A stretch of DNA of 64,000 bases, from assembly GCF_015864955.1 (NCBI RefSeq), contig NZ_JADYWE010000001.1, forward strand, positions 124,001 to 188,000. The letters run 5' to 3'. A model generated the notes under the pieces. The model saw nothing but the letters and a program-made list of their open reading frames with translations. It had not been told where the DNA came from and searched no databases. The DNA is from Salinibacterium sp. NK8237 (GTDB lineage Bacteria; Actinomycetota; Actinomycetes; Actinomycetales; Microbacteriaceae). Position numbers and translations under genes: made by a program. Shown piece after piece: positions 8,113 to 17,829 of the stretch (positions are counted from its first letter, which is position 1; each line of letters starts with the position of its first letter).

Positions 8113-9231
8113 CTAGAAGGATCGCGTGGTAGCGGCTTCTGCCAATTCGAGCAGACGAGCGCGCGCTGTTGGAGCGAGATTTGCGTTCTCGATTGCCTCG
8201 CACGCTCGTTCGAGGTTGCGGGAAATCACCTTTTCCACTCTCGCTACAGCGCCGGAATCTTCGAGCGTCGAACGAATCATGTCAACTTGCTCGCTACTGA
8301 GGTCCGGGTCACCAAGCAGCTCATCCAGAATGGCGTTGGTGCTCTTGGAAAGCTTCTCGCGGGCGATTGCAATGATTGCCGTTCGCTTGCCTTCGCGCAG
8401 ATCGTCGCCGGCCGGCTTGCCCGTCACTTCGGGGTCGCCGAAAATGCCGAGCACATCATCGCGCAGCTGAAAAGCGACGCCAAGGGGAAGGCCAAACGCG
8501 CGAAGCGTTGCCATTTGTTCGTCGGTGCCGGCACCCAAGCTGGCTCCGAGGGCAAGAGGAGCCTCGACGCTGTACTTTGCAGACTTGTAAATTAGGACCC
8601 GTTGCGCACGATCGAGAGCTTCTGACTCCGGGTAACTTGCCCACGCGCTTTCATCGTGAATATCCAAGAACTGGCCGGCCATGACTTCTGTGCGCATCGT
8701 CATGAACTCTTTGCGTGCTGCCAAGGCTGAGGTGCGGGGGAGCGTCGCGATTCCTCGCCCCAATAGTTCGTCGCTCCAGCCCAGGAGCAAGTCTCCGAGC
8801 AGAAGTGCGGATGATTCTCCGTACGCTTCAGCGTTGCCACTCCATCCGCCGTCGATGTGCATTTTCTCGAAACGGCGGTGGGCGGAAGGTGCGCCGCGGC
8901 GGGTGTCAGAGCGATCCATGATGTCGTCGTGCACGAGAGCCGCGGCGTGAAAGAGCTCTAGGGCGGATGCCGAAAGCAACACACCGGTGAGGTCTTCACT
9001 CGCGGAGTTCTCGGCGAAAGGGTCGTCAGACGACGAGAGGCCGGCGACGGATTGCCATCCCCAATAGCAGAACAGCGCACGAAAGCGCTTTCCGCCAGAA
9101 AGGAGCGCCCCGCCGACGTCGGTCAGAGCAGTCAGCTCGGGGGCGATCGCGTTTAATTCGTCGTGTTTCTCGGTGAGAAACTCATCAATTTTCAGCTGGA
9201 CAAGGTCAACTAACTGGTTACTCTCAGGCAC
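8113..9231 (-). CDS. Polyprenyl (geranylgeranyl-type) diphosphate synthase
   Basis: Chain elongation of isoprenyl diphosphates by addition of IPP. It is 372 residues. The first aspartate-rich motif is DDIMD (102-106) in HDDIMDRSDTRRG; the second is reduced to DDVLG (258-262) within FQLRDDVLGIFGD, as is common in actinobacterial IdsA enzymes. LLSGGKRFRA (44-53) is the IPP-binding Lys/Arg region. GTG 9231 is the start; its ribosome site is weak. Position corresponds to idsA2 (Rv2173) of M. tuberculosis. Product length (C15, C20 or longer) cannot be decided by eye; roles in menaquinone or carotenoid supply are possible. Confidence 0.92.
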   Translation of the reverse strand: MPESNQLVDLVQLKIDEFLTEKHDELNAIAPELTALTDVGGALLSGGKRFRALFCYWGWQSVAGLSSSDDPFAENSASEDLTGVLLSASALELFHAAALVHDDIMDRSDTRRGAPSAHRRFEKMHIDGGWSGNAEAYGESSALLLGDLLLGWSDELLGRGIATLPRTSALAARKEFMTMRTEVMAGQFLDIHDESAWASYPESEALDRAQRVLIYKSAKYSVEAPLALGASLGAGTDEQMATLRAFGLPLGVAFQLRDDVLGIFGDPEVTGKPAGDDLREGKRTAIIAIAREKLSKSTNAILDELLGDPDLSSEQVDMIRSTLEDSGAVARVEKVISRNLERACEAIENANLAPTARARLLELAEAATTRSF

Positions 9232-9304
9232 TCGTCTAGCCTACCTAGTGAATGGGGGCGTACTATAGAGACCTAGCCGTGAATCCCAGAGAGAGGGGAA
9301 CGGA

Positions 9305-9688
9305 ATGCCGCTTTCAGAGCAAGAGCAGCGGGCCCTCGATGAGATGGAGCGCAGCCTCTATCAAAACGATGCCGATTTCGTCAGCGCAGTCAACCCCCGC
9401 AAAGGTAAGCCCAACTATCGAATGATGGTCGTTGGCGTTCTTGTCGGGGTCGCCGGAATCATCGCCCTTCTTACCGGCGTGATCATCCAGCAGCCTCTCG
9501 TGGGTGTGCTCGGGTTCGTCGTCATGTTTGTCGGTGTTCTGCTTTTCGTAGCGCCGCCGCGTTCCGGAGACGCCGACGAAATGCCCGAACCGTCATCCGC
9601 CTCATCTGGCCGCTCGGCTAAGCGCGGCACCTCTTTTATGGACACGATTAACCAGCGTTGGGATCGCCGCCAGGACGGCAATAGCTAA
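9305..9688 (+). CDS. DUF3040 membrane protein
   Basis: A 127-residue protein of unknown function, widespread in actinobacteria. It starts with the family signature MPLSEQEQRALDEMERSLY, followed by two hydrophobic helices (about 41-57 and 62-79) and a polar Ser/Arg-rich tail. ATG 9305 is preceded by GAGAGAGGGG. A clean terminator follows, separating it from the dcw cluster. The same protein type sits just before mraZ in other actinobacteria, which suggests a wall- or division-related role, but this is inference from position only. Confidence 0.85.
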   Translation: MPLSEQEQRALDEMERSLYQNDADFVSAVNPRKGKPNYRMMVVGVLVGVAGIIALLTGVIIQQPLVGVLGFVVMFVGVLLFVAPPRSGDADEMPEPSSASSGRSAKRGTSFMDTINQRWDRRQDGNS

Positions 9689-9708
9689 CTCCCGCTCCCT
9701 CCACTTTC

Positions 9709-9739
9709 AAGGACCAGCCTTCGGGCTGGTCCTTTTTTT
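9709..9739 (+). terminator. Intrinsic terminator after the DUF3040 gene
   Basis: Perfect stem AAGGACCAGCC / GGCTGGTCCTT closed by a TTCG tetraloop and followed by a T-run. It isolates the mraZ promoter from upstream transcription. Confidence 0.93.
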
Positions 9740-9825
9740 GTGCCCTGATTGGGGTTGACGACCCACGATCGGCCAATTTTGCTCCATTTTCCTCCACCCT
9801 AAAATTCCTTGTATTTACTGGGCTC

Positions 9826-9834
9826 TGTGGATAA
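9826..9834 (-). promoter_or_regulatory. Perfect DnaA-box sequence upstream of mraZ
   Basis: TGTGGATAA on the plus strand is the reverse complement of the consensus DnaA box TTATCCACA. It stands alone, about 34 bases before the MraZ-type repeats. A 9-mer can occur by chance, so function is unproven. Confidence 0.4.
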
Positions 9835-9867
9835 CTTTCACGGAGTTTGCCGAAAAACCTTAGATAT

Positions 9868-9897
9868 GTGGTTGAAAGTGGAGTAAAGTGGAGGCAA
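9868..9897 (+). promoter_or_regulatory. Three 10-bp direct repeats: probable MraZ operator
   Basis: GTGGTTGAAA, GTGGAGTAAA and GTGGAGGCAA follow one another with exact 10-base spacing, ending 35 bases before the mraZ GTG. MraZ binds short direct repeats of this periodicity in front of its own operon in other bacteria (TGGGN repeats in E. coli). This fits autoregulation of the dcw cluster. Confidence 0.75.
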
Positions 9898-9932
9898 CCA
9901 GAATCCGGGCCGGAGATTGAGGGGAGGGCGCC

Positions 9933-10364
9933 GTGTTTCTAGGCACCTACGCCCCCAAGCTCGACGACAAGGGGCGCATCATCCTGCCGGCGAAGTTTCG
10001 CGAGGAGCTCGCTTCTGGCGTCGTGGTCACTCGTGGCCAAGAACGTTGCCTTTACGTGTTCAGCCAGCGCGAGTTTGAAGTAATGCACGAGGCGATTCGC
10101 AAGGCGCCTGTCACGAGCAAGCAGGGTCGCGACTTTTTGCGTCTCTTTCTTTCTGGTGCAAACCAAGAGACGCCTGACAAGCAGCACCGGGTAACGATCC
10201 CCGCTGGGCTACGCGAGTACGCCGGGTTAGGACGCGACCTGACCGTGATCGGTGCGGGTAATCGCGCTGAAATCTGGGACACCGAAGCCTGGAACAACTA
10301 CTACGAGGCCACCGAGGCCGATTTCGTCAACACCACCGAGGAGGTGATTCCGGGACTCTTCTAG
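9933..10364 (+). CDS. mraZ: Transcriptional regulator MraZ
   Basis: First gene of the division and cell-wall cluster; in other bacteria it forms a ring-shaped oligomer that represses the dcw operon. The 143 residues are two AbrB/SpoVT-like halves: [16 protein letters not shown] near the N-terminus, with PAKFREEL, and the second-half motif [21 protein letters not shown] 9933 follows GGGGAGGG. The direct repeats at 9868-9897 are its likely binding site. Family assignment is firm; the regulon is not visible. Confidence 0.96.
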   Translation: MFLGTYAPKLDDKGRIILPAKFREELASGVVVTRGQERCLYVFSQREFEVMHEAIRKAPVTSKQGRDFLRLFLSGANQETPDKQHRVTIPAGLREYAGLGRDLTVIGAGNRAEIWDTEAWNNYYEATEADFVNTTEEVIPGLF

Positions 10365-10462
10365 CTCTTCGACGCTGACTCCCAGCCGAGCGCCCTGATT
10401 TTCTTCCCCGATATCAGGTCGAATCGGATGGGGATCAGCATCCGAGAACTAGCCCTAACATC

Positions 10463-11416
10463 ATGGCTGACAACACCATTCACACCCCAGTACTCCTTGA
10501 GCGCTCGATTGAGTTGCTCGCTCCGGCACTGAACGCTCCCGGAGCAGTTCTTGTCGACGGAACTCTCGGAATGGCTGGGCATGCGGAGGCATTTCTCCAG
10601 CGTTTCCCCGACCTCACTCTCGTGGGTATCGACCGGGACGAGGATGCTCTCGCTATCGCTCGACGTCGGCTTGAGCCTTTCGCTGACCGCACACACTTTG
10701 TTCATGCTGTCTACGACGAAATTCCACAGGCACTCGATTCGTTGGGAATCATGTCAGTCGAAGGCATCTTCTTCGACCTCGGCGTATCATCCCTCCAACT
10801 CGACCGTGTTGAGCGCGGTTTCTCGTACTCTCAAGACGCTCCACTGGACATGCGGATGGATGCCTCGACACCGGTGACGGCCGAGCACATTCTCGCGACG
10901 TACAGCGAGCTCGAGCTCCGTCGTATTTTCTATGCGTATGGCGACGAGAAACTTGCCCCGCGATTCGCGAGCCGCATCGTGCAGTTCCGCGAGCAGCAGC
11001 CGCTGACGACGTCTGCCCAACTCGTGGAACTGGTCATTGCGGCTACTCCCGCGGCAGCACAACGTGCAGGTCATCCGGCGAAGCGCGTCTTTCAGGCGCT
11101 GCGCATCGAAGTGAACCAAGAACTGTCGGTTCTAGAGCGGGCGATTCCCGCTGCGGTTGACTCCCTCGCGCTCGGCGGACGGATGGTCGTGCTGGCCTAC
11201 CAGTCGCTGGAAGACCGCATCGTCAAACGCGAGCTACAGCGACGTTCCAAATCCACCGCTCCGGCGGGCCTTCCGGTTGAGCTTCCTCAGCACAAACCGG
11301 AACTCAAACTCCTTGTTCGCGGATCAGAGCAAGCAAGTGAAGCAGAGCAAGCCCTCAACCCTCGAGCAAAGCCCGTTCGGCTGCGAGCGATAGAACGAAT
11401 GCGAGTCATCTCATGA
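10463..11416 (+). CDS. rsmH: 16S rRNA (cytosine-1402-N4)-methyltransferase
   Basis: Methylates C1402 of 16S rRNA using S-adenosylmethionine; formerly MraW. The 317-residue chain has [13 protein letters not shown] at the start, the SAM-binding [25 protein letters not shown] and the family block [17 protein letters not shown] 10463 has a weak ribosome site, and a 98-base gap separates it from mraZ. Its stop overlaps the ftsL start (ATGA), which suggests coupled translation. Confidence 0.96.
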   Translation: MADNTIHTPVLLERSIELLAPALNAPGAVLVDGTLGMAGHAEAFLQRFPDLTLVGIDRDEDALAIARRRLEPFADRTHFVHAVYDEIPQALDSLGIMSVEGIFFDLGVSSLQLDRVERGFSYSQDAPLDMRMDASTPVTAEHILATYSELELRRIFYAYGDEKLAPRFASRIVQFREQQPLTTSAQLVELVIAATPAAAQRAGHPAKRVFQALRIEVNQELSVLERAIPAAVDSLALGGRMVVLAYQSLEDRIVKRELQRRSKSTAPAGLPVELPQHKPELKLLVRGSEQASEAEQALNPRAKPVRLRAIERMRVIS

Positions 11417-12003
11417 GCACTAACCTCGCTTATGCACAGCCACAGCCGCTTCACCAGCCAACTGCACGCCCGTCTCATATTGAGATCGTCACGACGAAGG
11501 CGCAGCGCAAAGCTCGGCCGCGCATGCTTTATGCAGTGGTAACTGTCGCGAGCCTTTTCGCGATCCTTGCCGCGCAACTTTTGTTGAGCATCGTTGTTAC
11601 TCAGGGTGCGTACGAGATCGACTCGTTGCAGTACGACCAGAAAGTGCTAGTTCGTACAGAGCAGAGCCTGCTCGAATCGCTTTCATTGCAGTCATCAACG
11701 CAAAATCTGGCCGCGCGGGCGGCGGAGTACGGCATGGTTCCCAACGCGACGCCTTATTCGCTGAATATCTCAGATGGTTCGGTCTTCAGCCTTCCTGGAA
11801 GCGCGGATCCGTCCGGATGCGGTGGTAGCTGTGGCCTAGTCGGCAACACACTTCTGGATGACGCTTCACTCGTAACCGCAGCGAACGCTGCTGAAGCGAC
11901 GGCTGGTGCTTCCGCGAGTGGCGCGAGTGCCGCAGCTGCGACGGATACCTCCGCCGCGCCAGAGCCCGCCAATAACGCGATTCCTGCTCCTGTCACGCGA
12001 TGA
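11413..12003 (+). CDS. ftsL: FtsL-like divisome protein with long Ala-rich tail
   Basis: Bitopic division protein expected to pair with FtsQ and FtsI at the septum. It is 196 residues: basic cytoplasmic part (1-36), one membrane helix (about 38-60), a coiled-coil-like stretch with [20 protein letters not shown], then the conserved [19 protein letters not shown]. After this come a glycine/cysteine patch (PSGCGGSCG) and an Ala/Ser-rich tail. Typical FtsL proteins are near 100-120 residues, so the tail is extra. Identified by position and topology more than by sequence. Confidence 0.8.
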   Translation: MSTNLAYAQPQPLHQPTARPSHIEIVTTKAQRKARPRMLYAVVTVASLFAILAAQLLLSIVVTQGAYEIDSLQYDQKVLVRTEQSLLESLSLQSSTQNLAARAAEYGMVPNATPYSLNISDGSVFSLPGSADPSGCGGSCGLVGNTLLDDASLVTAANAAEATAGASASGASAAAATDTSAAPEPANNAIPAPVTR

Positions 12004-12031
12004 TTGAGGTCAATCGTCATGGGGAGGACCG

Positions 12032-13765
12032 ATGAAACCACGCTCAACTCGTGCGCGAGTTTCATTCGTCATCCTCACCATCGTGGTGTTGACGGGCGTC
12101 TTCATGGTTCGTCTCGTCGACCTGCAGATCGTTCAAGCTGACACGCTCAATGCAGAAGCGGACACAAAACGCACTCTCACGAGCGTGAGCTACGGAACGC
12201 GCGGAGACATCGTTGATACCAACGGCGCAATCTTGGCCGATAGCGTTGAGCGTTTCGATATCGTCATTTCGCCGCGCGTAACTCTGTTGCGCGAGAATGC
12301 ATCCGTTGTGGTGCTCGAGGACCTCGTCCAGATCACCGACATCATCGGGGGAGACCCTGATGAAATGCTCGCGATGATTCTCGATAACCCGGAGTCGGAC
12401 TTTGAATATCTGGCGCAGGGAATCACTCTCGATGAGTATCAATCCGTACTCGAACTGGGTATCACCTGGCTCTATTACGAACTAAGCCCCGAACGCAGTT
12501 ACCCCAACGGTGAGATTGCGGGCAACCTTGTGGGGTTCATTGGTACCGATGGCCCGCAGGCTGGCGTCGAACTGTCGGCCGATGAATGCTTGGCCGGCGA
12601 AGACGTTGAAGCAAGCTATGCCCGCGGCGAGGATGGAGTAGCCCTACCGGGCAGCGACGTGGAGACCATTGAAGCGAAAGATGGGGGCACGCTAGCCCTG
12701 ACGATCGATAGGGATCTCCAGTTTTACGTGCAGCAACGCATGGCACAGACCGCCGAAGCACTGGGAGCTACGTGGGCGACGGGCGTTGTCATGCGTGTTA
12801 GCGATGCGCATTTGCTCGCCGTAAGCGATTGGCCGACGGTCGACCCCAATAACGTCGACCTTGCGGATCGTGGCGCTCTGGGTTCGCGTGCGTTCAGCAC
12901 GCCTTACGAACCCGGTTCGACGGTGAAGGCGCTCACGGCCGCTTCTCTGATCGATGCAGGAGCCGCTAACCAGCAAACACAAGTCGTCTCGCCCTACGCA
13001 CTCGAATTAACCAATGGTGGTGGAACGATCAGTGATTCCTTCTATCACGAGGACCAACGACTGACTCTTGCGGGAGCACTAGTCGAGTCGTCGAATACGG
13101 CAATCGCGCAGTACACCGACCTCTTGGATGCCGCCTCTCGTCACGACTATCTGCAGGCCTTCGGGCTCGGCGAAAAGACAGGTATCGGTTTCTACGGTGA
13201 ATCCAGTGGCGCGCTCTACGAAGCCAAAGACTGGGATGCGCGCACCAACTATGCCGTTCAATTCGGTCAGGGTCTCAGCACGACATCCATTCAAATGGCG
13301 AGTGCATACCAAGCGCTAGGCAATGACGGTGTCCGCCTTCCTCCTGTGCTTGTCGAGGGCTGCGAATGGCCAGACGGCACGGTCACTGATACGCCTTCCA
13401 CCGAGGGAACCCAGGTTATTTCTGAAACAGCAGCAGATCAGACTCTGGAGATGATGGAGATGGTCTACAGCTCAAGCGGTTCGGCTCCGAACCTGCAGAT
13501 TCCCGGATATCGGGTAGCGGTTAAGAGTGGAACGGCTCAAGTCGCGGAGAACGGAGCCTACGGCAACAGCGTAGTGATTTCCTACGCGGGACTCGCTCCT
13601 GCAGAGGACCCTGAGTACATTGTGATCGCGACAGCGGGTATCCCGGATAGCATATATTCCGGCGCCATTGCCACGACGTTTCGCGACATCATGGCCCAAA
13701 CGCTCACCACTTACCGCGTTACCCCGTCAGAAACTTCGGGACCGGATCTGCCGTTGCGTTGGTGA
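12032..13765 (+). CDS. ftsI: Septal peptidoglycan transpeptidase FtsI (PBP3 type)
   Basis: Cross-links septal peptidoglycan as a penicillin-binding protein. In 577 residues: one N-terminal membrane helix (10-27), the class B dimerisation domain, and the transpeptidase domain with STVK (296-299, catalytic Ser296), SSN (353-355) and KSGTA (498-502). Start ATG 12032 follows GGGGAGGA. Two extracellular cysteines (186 and 444) could pair. It works with FtsW (downstream) as polymerase and cross-linker. No murE gene follows, unlike in many actinobacteria. Confidence 0.96.
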   Translation: MKPRSTRARVSFVILTIVVLTGVFMVRLVDLQIVQADTLNAEADTKRTLTSVSYGTRGDIVDTNGAILADSVERFDIVISPRVTLLRENASVVVLEDLVQITDIIGGDPDEMLAMILDNPESDFEYLAQGITLDEYQSVLELGITWLYYELSPERSYPNGEIAGNLVGFIGTDGPQAGVELSADECLAGEDVEASYARGEDGVALPGSDVETIEAKDGGTLALTIDRDLQFYVQQRMAQTAEALGATWATGVVMRVSDAHLLAVSDWPTVDPNNVDLADRGALGSRAFSTPYEPGSTVKALTAASLIDAGAANQQTQVVSPYALELTNGGGTISDSFYHEDQRLTLAGALVESSNTAIAQYTDLLDAASRHDYLQAFGLGEKTGIGFYGESSGALYEAKDWDARTNYAVQFGQGLSTTSIQMASAYQALGNDGVRLPPVLVEGCEWPDGTVTDTPSTEGTQVISETAADQTLEMMEMVYSSSGSAPNLQIPGYRVAVKSGTAQVAENGAYGNSVVISYAGLAPAEDPEYIVIATAGIPDSIYSGAIATTFRDIMAQTLTTYRVTPSETSGPDLPLRW

Positions 13766-13802
13766 GCTTCCCCCGCGTTTACCTACCCCTGGAGCACACC
13801 CC

Positions 13803-15206
13803 GTGATCGAACTGAGCATTGCCGAGATTGCCACCGCTGTCAGCGGAGAGCTTCGTAACAGCAGTGACGGTCAGCAACGGATCCTCGCGAGCAGCGTCCA
13901 GACTGATTCTCGGCTCAATACTCCCGGTTCCCTCTTCTTCGCTCTCCGCGGTGAAATCACCGACGGCCACCTTTTTGCCGCGAAGGCAGTTGAGAACGGT
14001 GCGGCGCTTGTCATTGCGGAACAACCGCTTGACCTTGATGTGCCACAGATCATCGTCGCTAACGGGGTAACGGCTCTCCAAGCTTTAGCGCGCACTGTAG
14101 TAGCCTCCGTTCGCAGCAGGGGCGTCCTCACAGTTGTCGCTGTAACGGGCTCCAACGGCAAGACCACGACGAAGAACATGCTTCGCGCGATCCTTGAAAG
14201 GGAGGGCGAGACTGTAGCGCCACAGGGGTCCTTCAACAACGACGTTGGTGCCCCGATCACCATGCTCAATGTCTCGGAGTCCACCAAGTTTCTTGTCGTT
14301 GAAATGGGTGCTGATGGCCTTGGCGACATCACGCGTTTGCAGTCGATCGTCATGCCTGATGTCGGCATCGTACTGATGGTCGGTCTCGCTCACATCGGAA
14401 AGTTTGGGGATGCCGCAGTGACGGCGCAGGCGAAGTCAGAGATGGTTTCTCACTTGCCTTCCACCGCGACCGCAGTATTGAACAGCGATGACGGTCGCGT
14501 AAAAGCAATGGCGCAGCAGACGGAGGCGAAAGTGTCGTTCTTCGGCCTCGACTCGAGTGCTGATCTGTGGGCAGACGATATCGAGGCCTCCGCTCGGGGA
14601 ACGTCGTTTGTCTTGCGCATCGGAGATGAGTCGATTCCGGTGCAGTTGCGCATTCTCGGTGAGCATCATGTGACGAACGCGTTGGCTGCGATTTCGGCAG
14701 CACGGGCTCTGGGCATTGATCCCGCGCGTGCCGTGGCGGCGCTGGAATCTATTGAGCGTGCCGAACGCTGGCGGATGGAGCTATTAGAGGCTCCGGGCGG
14801 CGTCACTGTCATCAACGACGCGTACAACGCGAGCCCCGACTCGATGGCGGCTGCGTTGAAGACCCTTGTGCAGGTTGTGGGCCCCGAAAACCGTTCCGTC
14901 GCGGTGTTGGGTGAAATTGCTGAACTGGGCGACTACGCGAATGATGAGCACGATCGAATTGGCCGACTCATTGTGCGATTGAACGTGCAAAAACTCATTG
15001 TGGTCGGCCACGCGGCCCGTCACATTCACAACGCTGCCGGCCTTGAAGGTTCGTGGGATGGAGAGTCGGTCCTCGTCGATAACGTCGAAGAGGCATACGC
15101 TGTCCTGCGTGATGAATTGCGAGAAGGTGACGTCGTGCTGGTGAAATCTTCCAACTCAGCCGGCCTGCGGCACTTGGGTGACCGGATTGCCGGGGTGAGC
15201 GCATGA
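13803..15206 (+). CDS. murF: UDP-MurNAc-tripeptide--D-Ala-D-Ala ligase
   Basis: Adds D-Ala-D-Ala to the UDP-MurNAc-tripeptide in the cytosol, using ATP. It is 467 residues. The Mur-ligase P-loop TGSNGKTTT is at about 115-123; [18 protein letters not shown] is the MurF substrate-binding part; [11 protein letters not shown] marks the C-terminal domain. GTG 13803 is chosen because GGAG lies 8 bases upstream and [10 protein letters not shown] is a normal MurF start; the open frame extends further upstream into ftsI but without family similarity. Its stop overlaps the mraY start. Confidence 0.95.
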   Translation: MIELSIAEIATAVSGELRNSSDGQQRILASSVQTDSRLNTPGSLFFALRGEITDGHLFAAKAVENGAALVIAEQPLDLDVPQIIVANGVTALQALARTVVASVRSRGVLTVVAVTGSNGKTTTKNMLRAILEREGETVAPQGSFNNDVGAPITMLNVSESTKFLVVEMGADGLGDITRLQSIVMPDVGIVLMVGLAHIGKFGDAAVTAQAKSEMVSHLPSTATAVLNSDDGRVKAMAQQTEAKVSFFGLDSSADLWADDIEASARGTSFVLRIGDESIPVQLRILGEHHVTNALAAISAARALGIDPARAVAALESIERAERWRMELLEAPGGVTVINDAYNASPDSMAAALKTLVQVVGPENRSVAVLGEIAELGDYANDEHDRIGRLIVRLNVQKLIVVGHAARHIHNAAGLEGSWDGESVLVDNVEEAYAVLRDELREGDVVLVKSSNSAGLRHLGDRIAGVSA

Positions 15207-16300
15207 TCGCTCTTCTCGTCGCTGCGGGTTTCTCCCTCTTCTTCACGCTATTGCTGACTCCGCTTTTTATTCGCCTTTTTGTGCGCTTGAAGTGGGGCCA
15301 ATTCATTCGTGATGATGGTCCCGAGAGTCATCACACGAAGCGTGGCACGCCCACGATGGGCGGAATCGTCTTCATCTTGGGCTCGACGATCGGTTATTTC
15401 GTCGGACATTGGGTTGCTAGTGAGCCCGTAACTCTCTCCGGCCTTCTCGTGATCTACCTCATGGTCGGTCTCGGCATCATTGGCTTCATTGATGACTTCA
15501 TGAAGACTCGCAAACAGCGCAGCCTCGGCCTTGGCGGTTGGTCAAAGGTTGCTGGTCAGGTAATCGTCGCTGCGGGTTTCGCGGCCCTCGCCCTCAACTT
15601 CCCCGATCCTGGCGGACTCACGCCAGCATCCTCAATGATTTCGGGATTGCGCGACATCAATTGGCTCGACCTCGCGACCTTCGGCGTGGTAACCGGTGCC
15701 ATTCTGTTCGCGATCTGGGTGACACTCATCATCGTCAGCACGTCGAACGGTGTGAACGTCGCCGACGGTCTTGACGGCCTCGCGACCGGTTCAGCGATCT
15801 TCGCGATCGCGTCCTACATCGTCATCGGGTTTTGGCAAGCTAATCAGTCGTGCAGCAATCCAAGCATCGATCGTGAAGTGCTCTACAAGTGCTACGAGGT
15901 CCGCGACCCGCTTGACCTCGCCATCATTGCCGCGGCGATCGTCGGCGCGCTCATCGGCTTCCTGTGGTGGAACACCTCGCCGGCACAGGTCTTCATGGGC
16001 GACACAGGTTCGCTCGGTCTCGGAGGCGCCCTCGCTGCTCTCGCGATCATGAGCCGCACAGAACTGCTGCTCATCCTCATCGGTGGTCTCTTCCTTATCG
16101 TCACCGGCTCCGTCATCTTGCAACGTGCCTATTTCAAGATCACCGGCGGTAAACGCATTTTCTTGATGAGTCCGCTGCATCATCATTTCGAACTCAAAGG
16201 CTGGGCAGAAGTCACGGTAGTAGTGCGCTTCTGGTTGATCGCAGCGCTCTTCGTCGCCGCGGGTGTCGGAACCTTCTATCTTGAATGGATCAATCAGTAG
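15203..16300 (+). CDS. mraY: Phospho-N-acetylmuramoyl-pentapeptide transferase
   Basis: Makes lipid I by transferring phospho-MurNAc-pentapeptide to undecaprenyl phosphate. It is a polytopic membrane protein (365 residues, about ten helices). Catalytic Asp motifs are FIDDFMK and [18 protein letters not shown] near the N-terminus and [11 protein letters not shown] near the C-terminus are family signatures, as is [12 protein letters not shown]. The start overlaps the murF stop (ATGA). Confidence 0.97.
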   Translation: MIALLVAAGFSLFFTLLLTPLFIRLFVRLKWGQFIRDDGPESHHTKRGTPTMGGIVFILGSTIGYFVGHWVASEPVTLSGLLVIYLMVGLGIIGFIDDFMKTRKQRSLGLGGWSKVAGQVIVAAGFAALALNFPDPGGLTPASSMISGLRDINWLDLATFGVVTGAILFAIWVTLIIVSTSNGVNVADGLDGLATGSAIFAIASYIVIGFWQANQSCSNPSIDREVLYKCYEVRDPLDLAIIAAAIVGALIGFLWWNTSPAQVFMGDTGSLGLGGALAALAIMSRTELLLILIGGLFLIVTGSVILQRAYFKITGGKRIFLMSPLHHHFELKGWAEVTVVVRFWLIAALFVAAGVGTFYLEWINQ

Positions 16301-17829
16301 TCGTGCGCGATCTCAACTCATTCACCAGCTGGAACTCGGCCTGGAGCGAACTGAGCGTTGCGGTCCTCGGGCTGGGGGCGACCGGCTTCTCAGCGGCCGA
16401 CACCCTCACCGAACTCAAGGCTCGTGTTCTCGTGATCGCGGATGCGGCATCCGACAATCGCGTCGAAATGGTGCAGGTCATCGGTGCCGAGCTGGAACTC
16501 GGCGGCAGCGCTGACGATCAGCTTGCCGCGCTCACCGCGCATGCCCCCGACGTCGTCATCGTGTCGCCTGGCTATCCGCTCGATCACGTTCTCGTGGAGT
16601 GGTGCCGCACTAACGCTGTTCCGATGTGGACCGAGATTGAACTTGCCTGGCGTCTGCGCGACAAAACAGGCACGCCTGCCGAATGGATTGCCATCACCGG
16701 CACCAACGGCAAAACGACCACGGCGCAGCTGACCGCCCACATTCTGACAACGGCCGGTTTCCGGGCGGGTGCAGTCGGCAACATCGGTATTCCGGTGCTC
16801 GACGCGATTCGATACCCCGATGGCTTTGACTTTCTCGTCGTTGAGCTCTCGAGTTTTCAGCTTCACGGGATGCCGCGCGAGGGCGCTGGTGCGATCTCAC
16901 CGCTCGCTAGCGTCTGTCTCAATTTTGCTGACGACCATCTCGATTGGCACGGTTCTCGTGAGGCATACGCGCACGCAAAAGCGACCGTCTACGCCAACAC
17001 GAAAGTTGCCGCGGTTTACAATCGCGCGGTGCCCGAGACGCTGGCCATGGTCGAAAATGCTGACGTGGTCGACGGATGCCGTGCAATCGGGTTCGGACTC
17101 GATACGCCGGGTCCCAGCGACTTCGGTATTGTCAGCGACCTGCTCGCTGACCGCGCGTTCGGCGATGACCGCCACAACGCTGCCCTCGAACTTTTCACGC
17201 TCGACGAGCTGCGCCAGCGCAACCTTGCGGCGCCGCACATGGTCGCCAACATTCTCGCGGCGAGTGCACTCACTCGAGCCGCCGGCGTAAGCATCGAAGC
17301 GGTGCGTGAGGGTGTAGCTAGTTTCGAGATCGATGGCCACCGCAATCAGGTCGTGCTTGTCAGTGGGGGAGTGACCTGGATCAACGATTCCAAGGCCACT
17401 AATTCCCATGCCGCGAGTGCATCGCTTTCCGCGGCCGACCCTGTGGTGTGGATTCTGGGCGGCCTGCTCAAGGGAATTGATGTTGCTCCCTTGATTGAGA
17501 AACACGCTCGGAGACTTAAGGCTGCAATCGTCATTGGTAACGACAGGCTGGCAATACAGGCGGCATTCCAGCGACACGCGCCGCAGATTCCGGTCTTCGA
17601 GGTTGACTCGACTGACACTGATCACGTGATGCCCCGTGCCGTCGAGATGGCGCACGGAATCGCTACCGAAGGCGACACGGTCTTGTTGGCGCCAGCGGCA
17701 GCATCCATGGATCAATTCACGAGTTACGCAGATCGCGGAGACAAGTTCGCAGCAGCAGTGCTCGAACGAGTAGGAGGGAACGACGATGACGCCTCCTCAG
17801 CGACCACACCGACCCCAACGGCCGAGTAG
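16285..17829 (+). CDS. murD: UDP-N-acetylmuramoyl-L-alanine--D-glutamate ligase
   Basis: Adds D-Glu to UDP-MurNAc-L-Ala. It is 514 residues: N-terminal Rossmann domain with [17 protein letters not shown], the ATP P-loop TGTNGKTTT (138-146), and C-terminal motifs [12 protein letters not shown] and [12 protein letters not shown]. The chosen ATG 16285 overlaps mraY by 16 bases; GTG 16303 is an alternative, and neither has a strong ribosome site. The last 44 bases overlap ftsW. Confidence 0.95.
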   Translation: MDQSVVVRDLNSFTSWNSAWSELSVAVLGLGATGFSAADTLTELKARVLVIADAASDNRVEMVQVIGAELELGGSADDQLAALTAHAPDVVIVSPGYPLDHVLVEWCRTNAVPMWTEIELAWRLRDKTGTPAEWIAITGTNGKTTTAQLTAHILTTAGFRAGAVGNIGIPVLDAIRYPDGFDFLVVELSSFQLHGMPREGAGAISPLASVCLNFADDHLDWHGSREAYAHAKATVYANTKVAAVYNRAVPETLAMVENADVVDGCRAIGFGLDTPGPSDFGIVSDLLADRAFGDDRHNAALELFTLDELRQRNLAAPHMVANILAASALTRAAGVSIEAVREGVASFEIDGHRNQVVLVSGGVTWINDSKATNSHAASASLSAADPVVWILGGLLKGIDVAPLIEKHARRLKAAIVIGNDRLAIQAAFQRHAPQIPVFEVDSTDTDHVMPRAVEMAHGIATEGDTVLLAPAAASMDQFTSYADRGDKFAAAVLERVGGNDDDASSATTPTPTAE

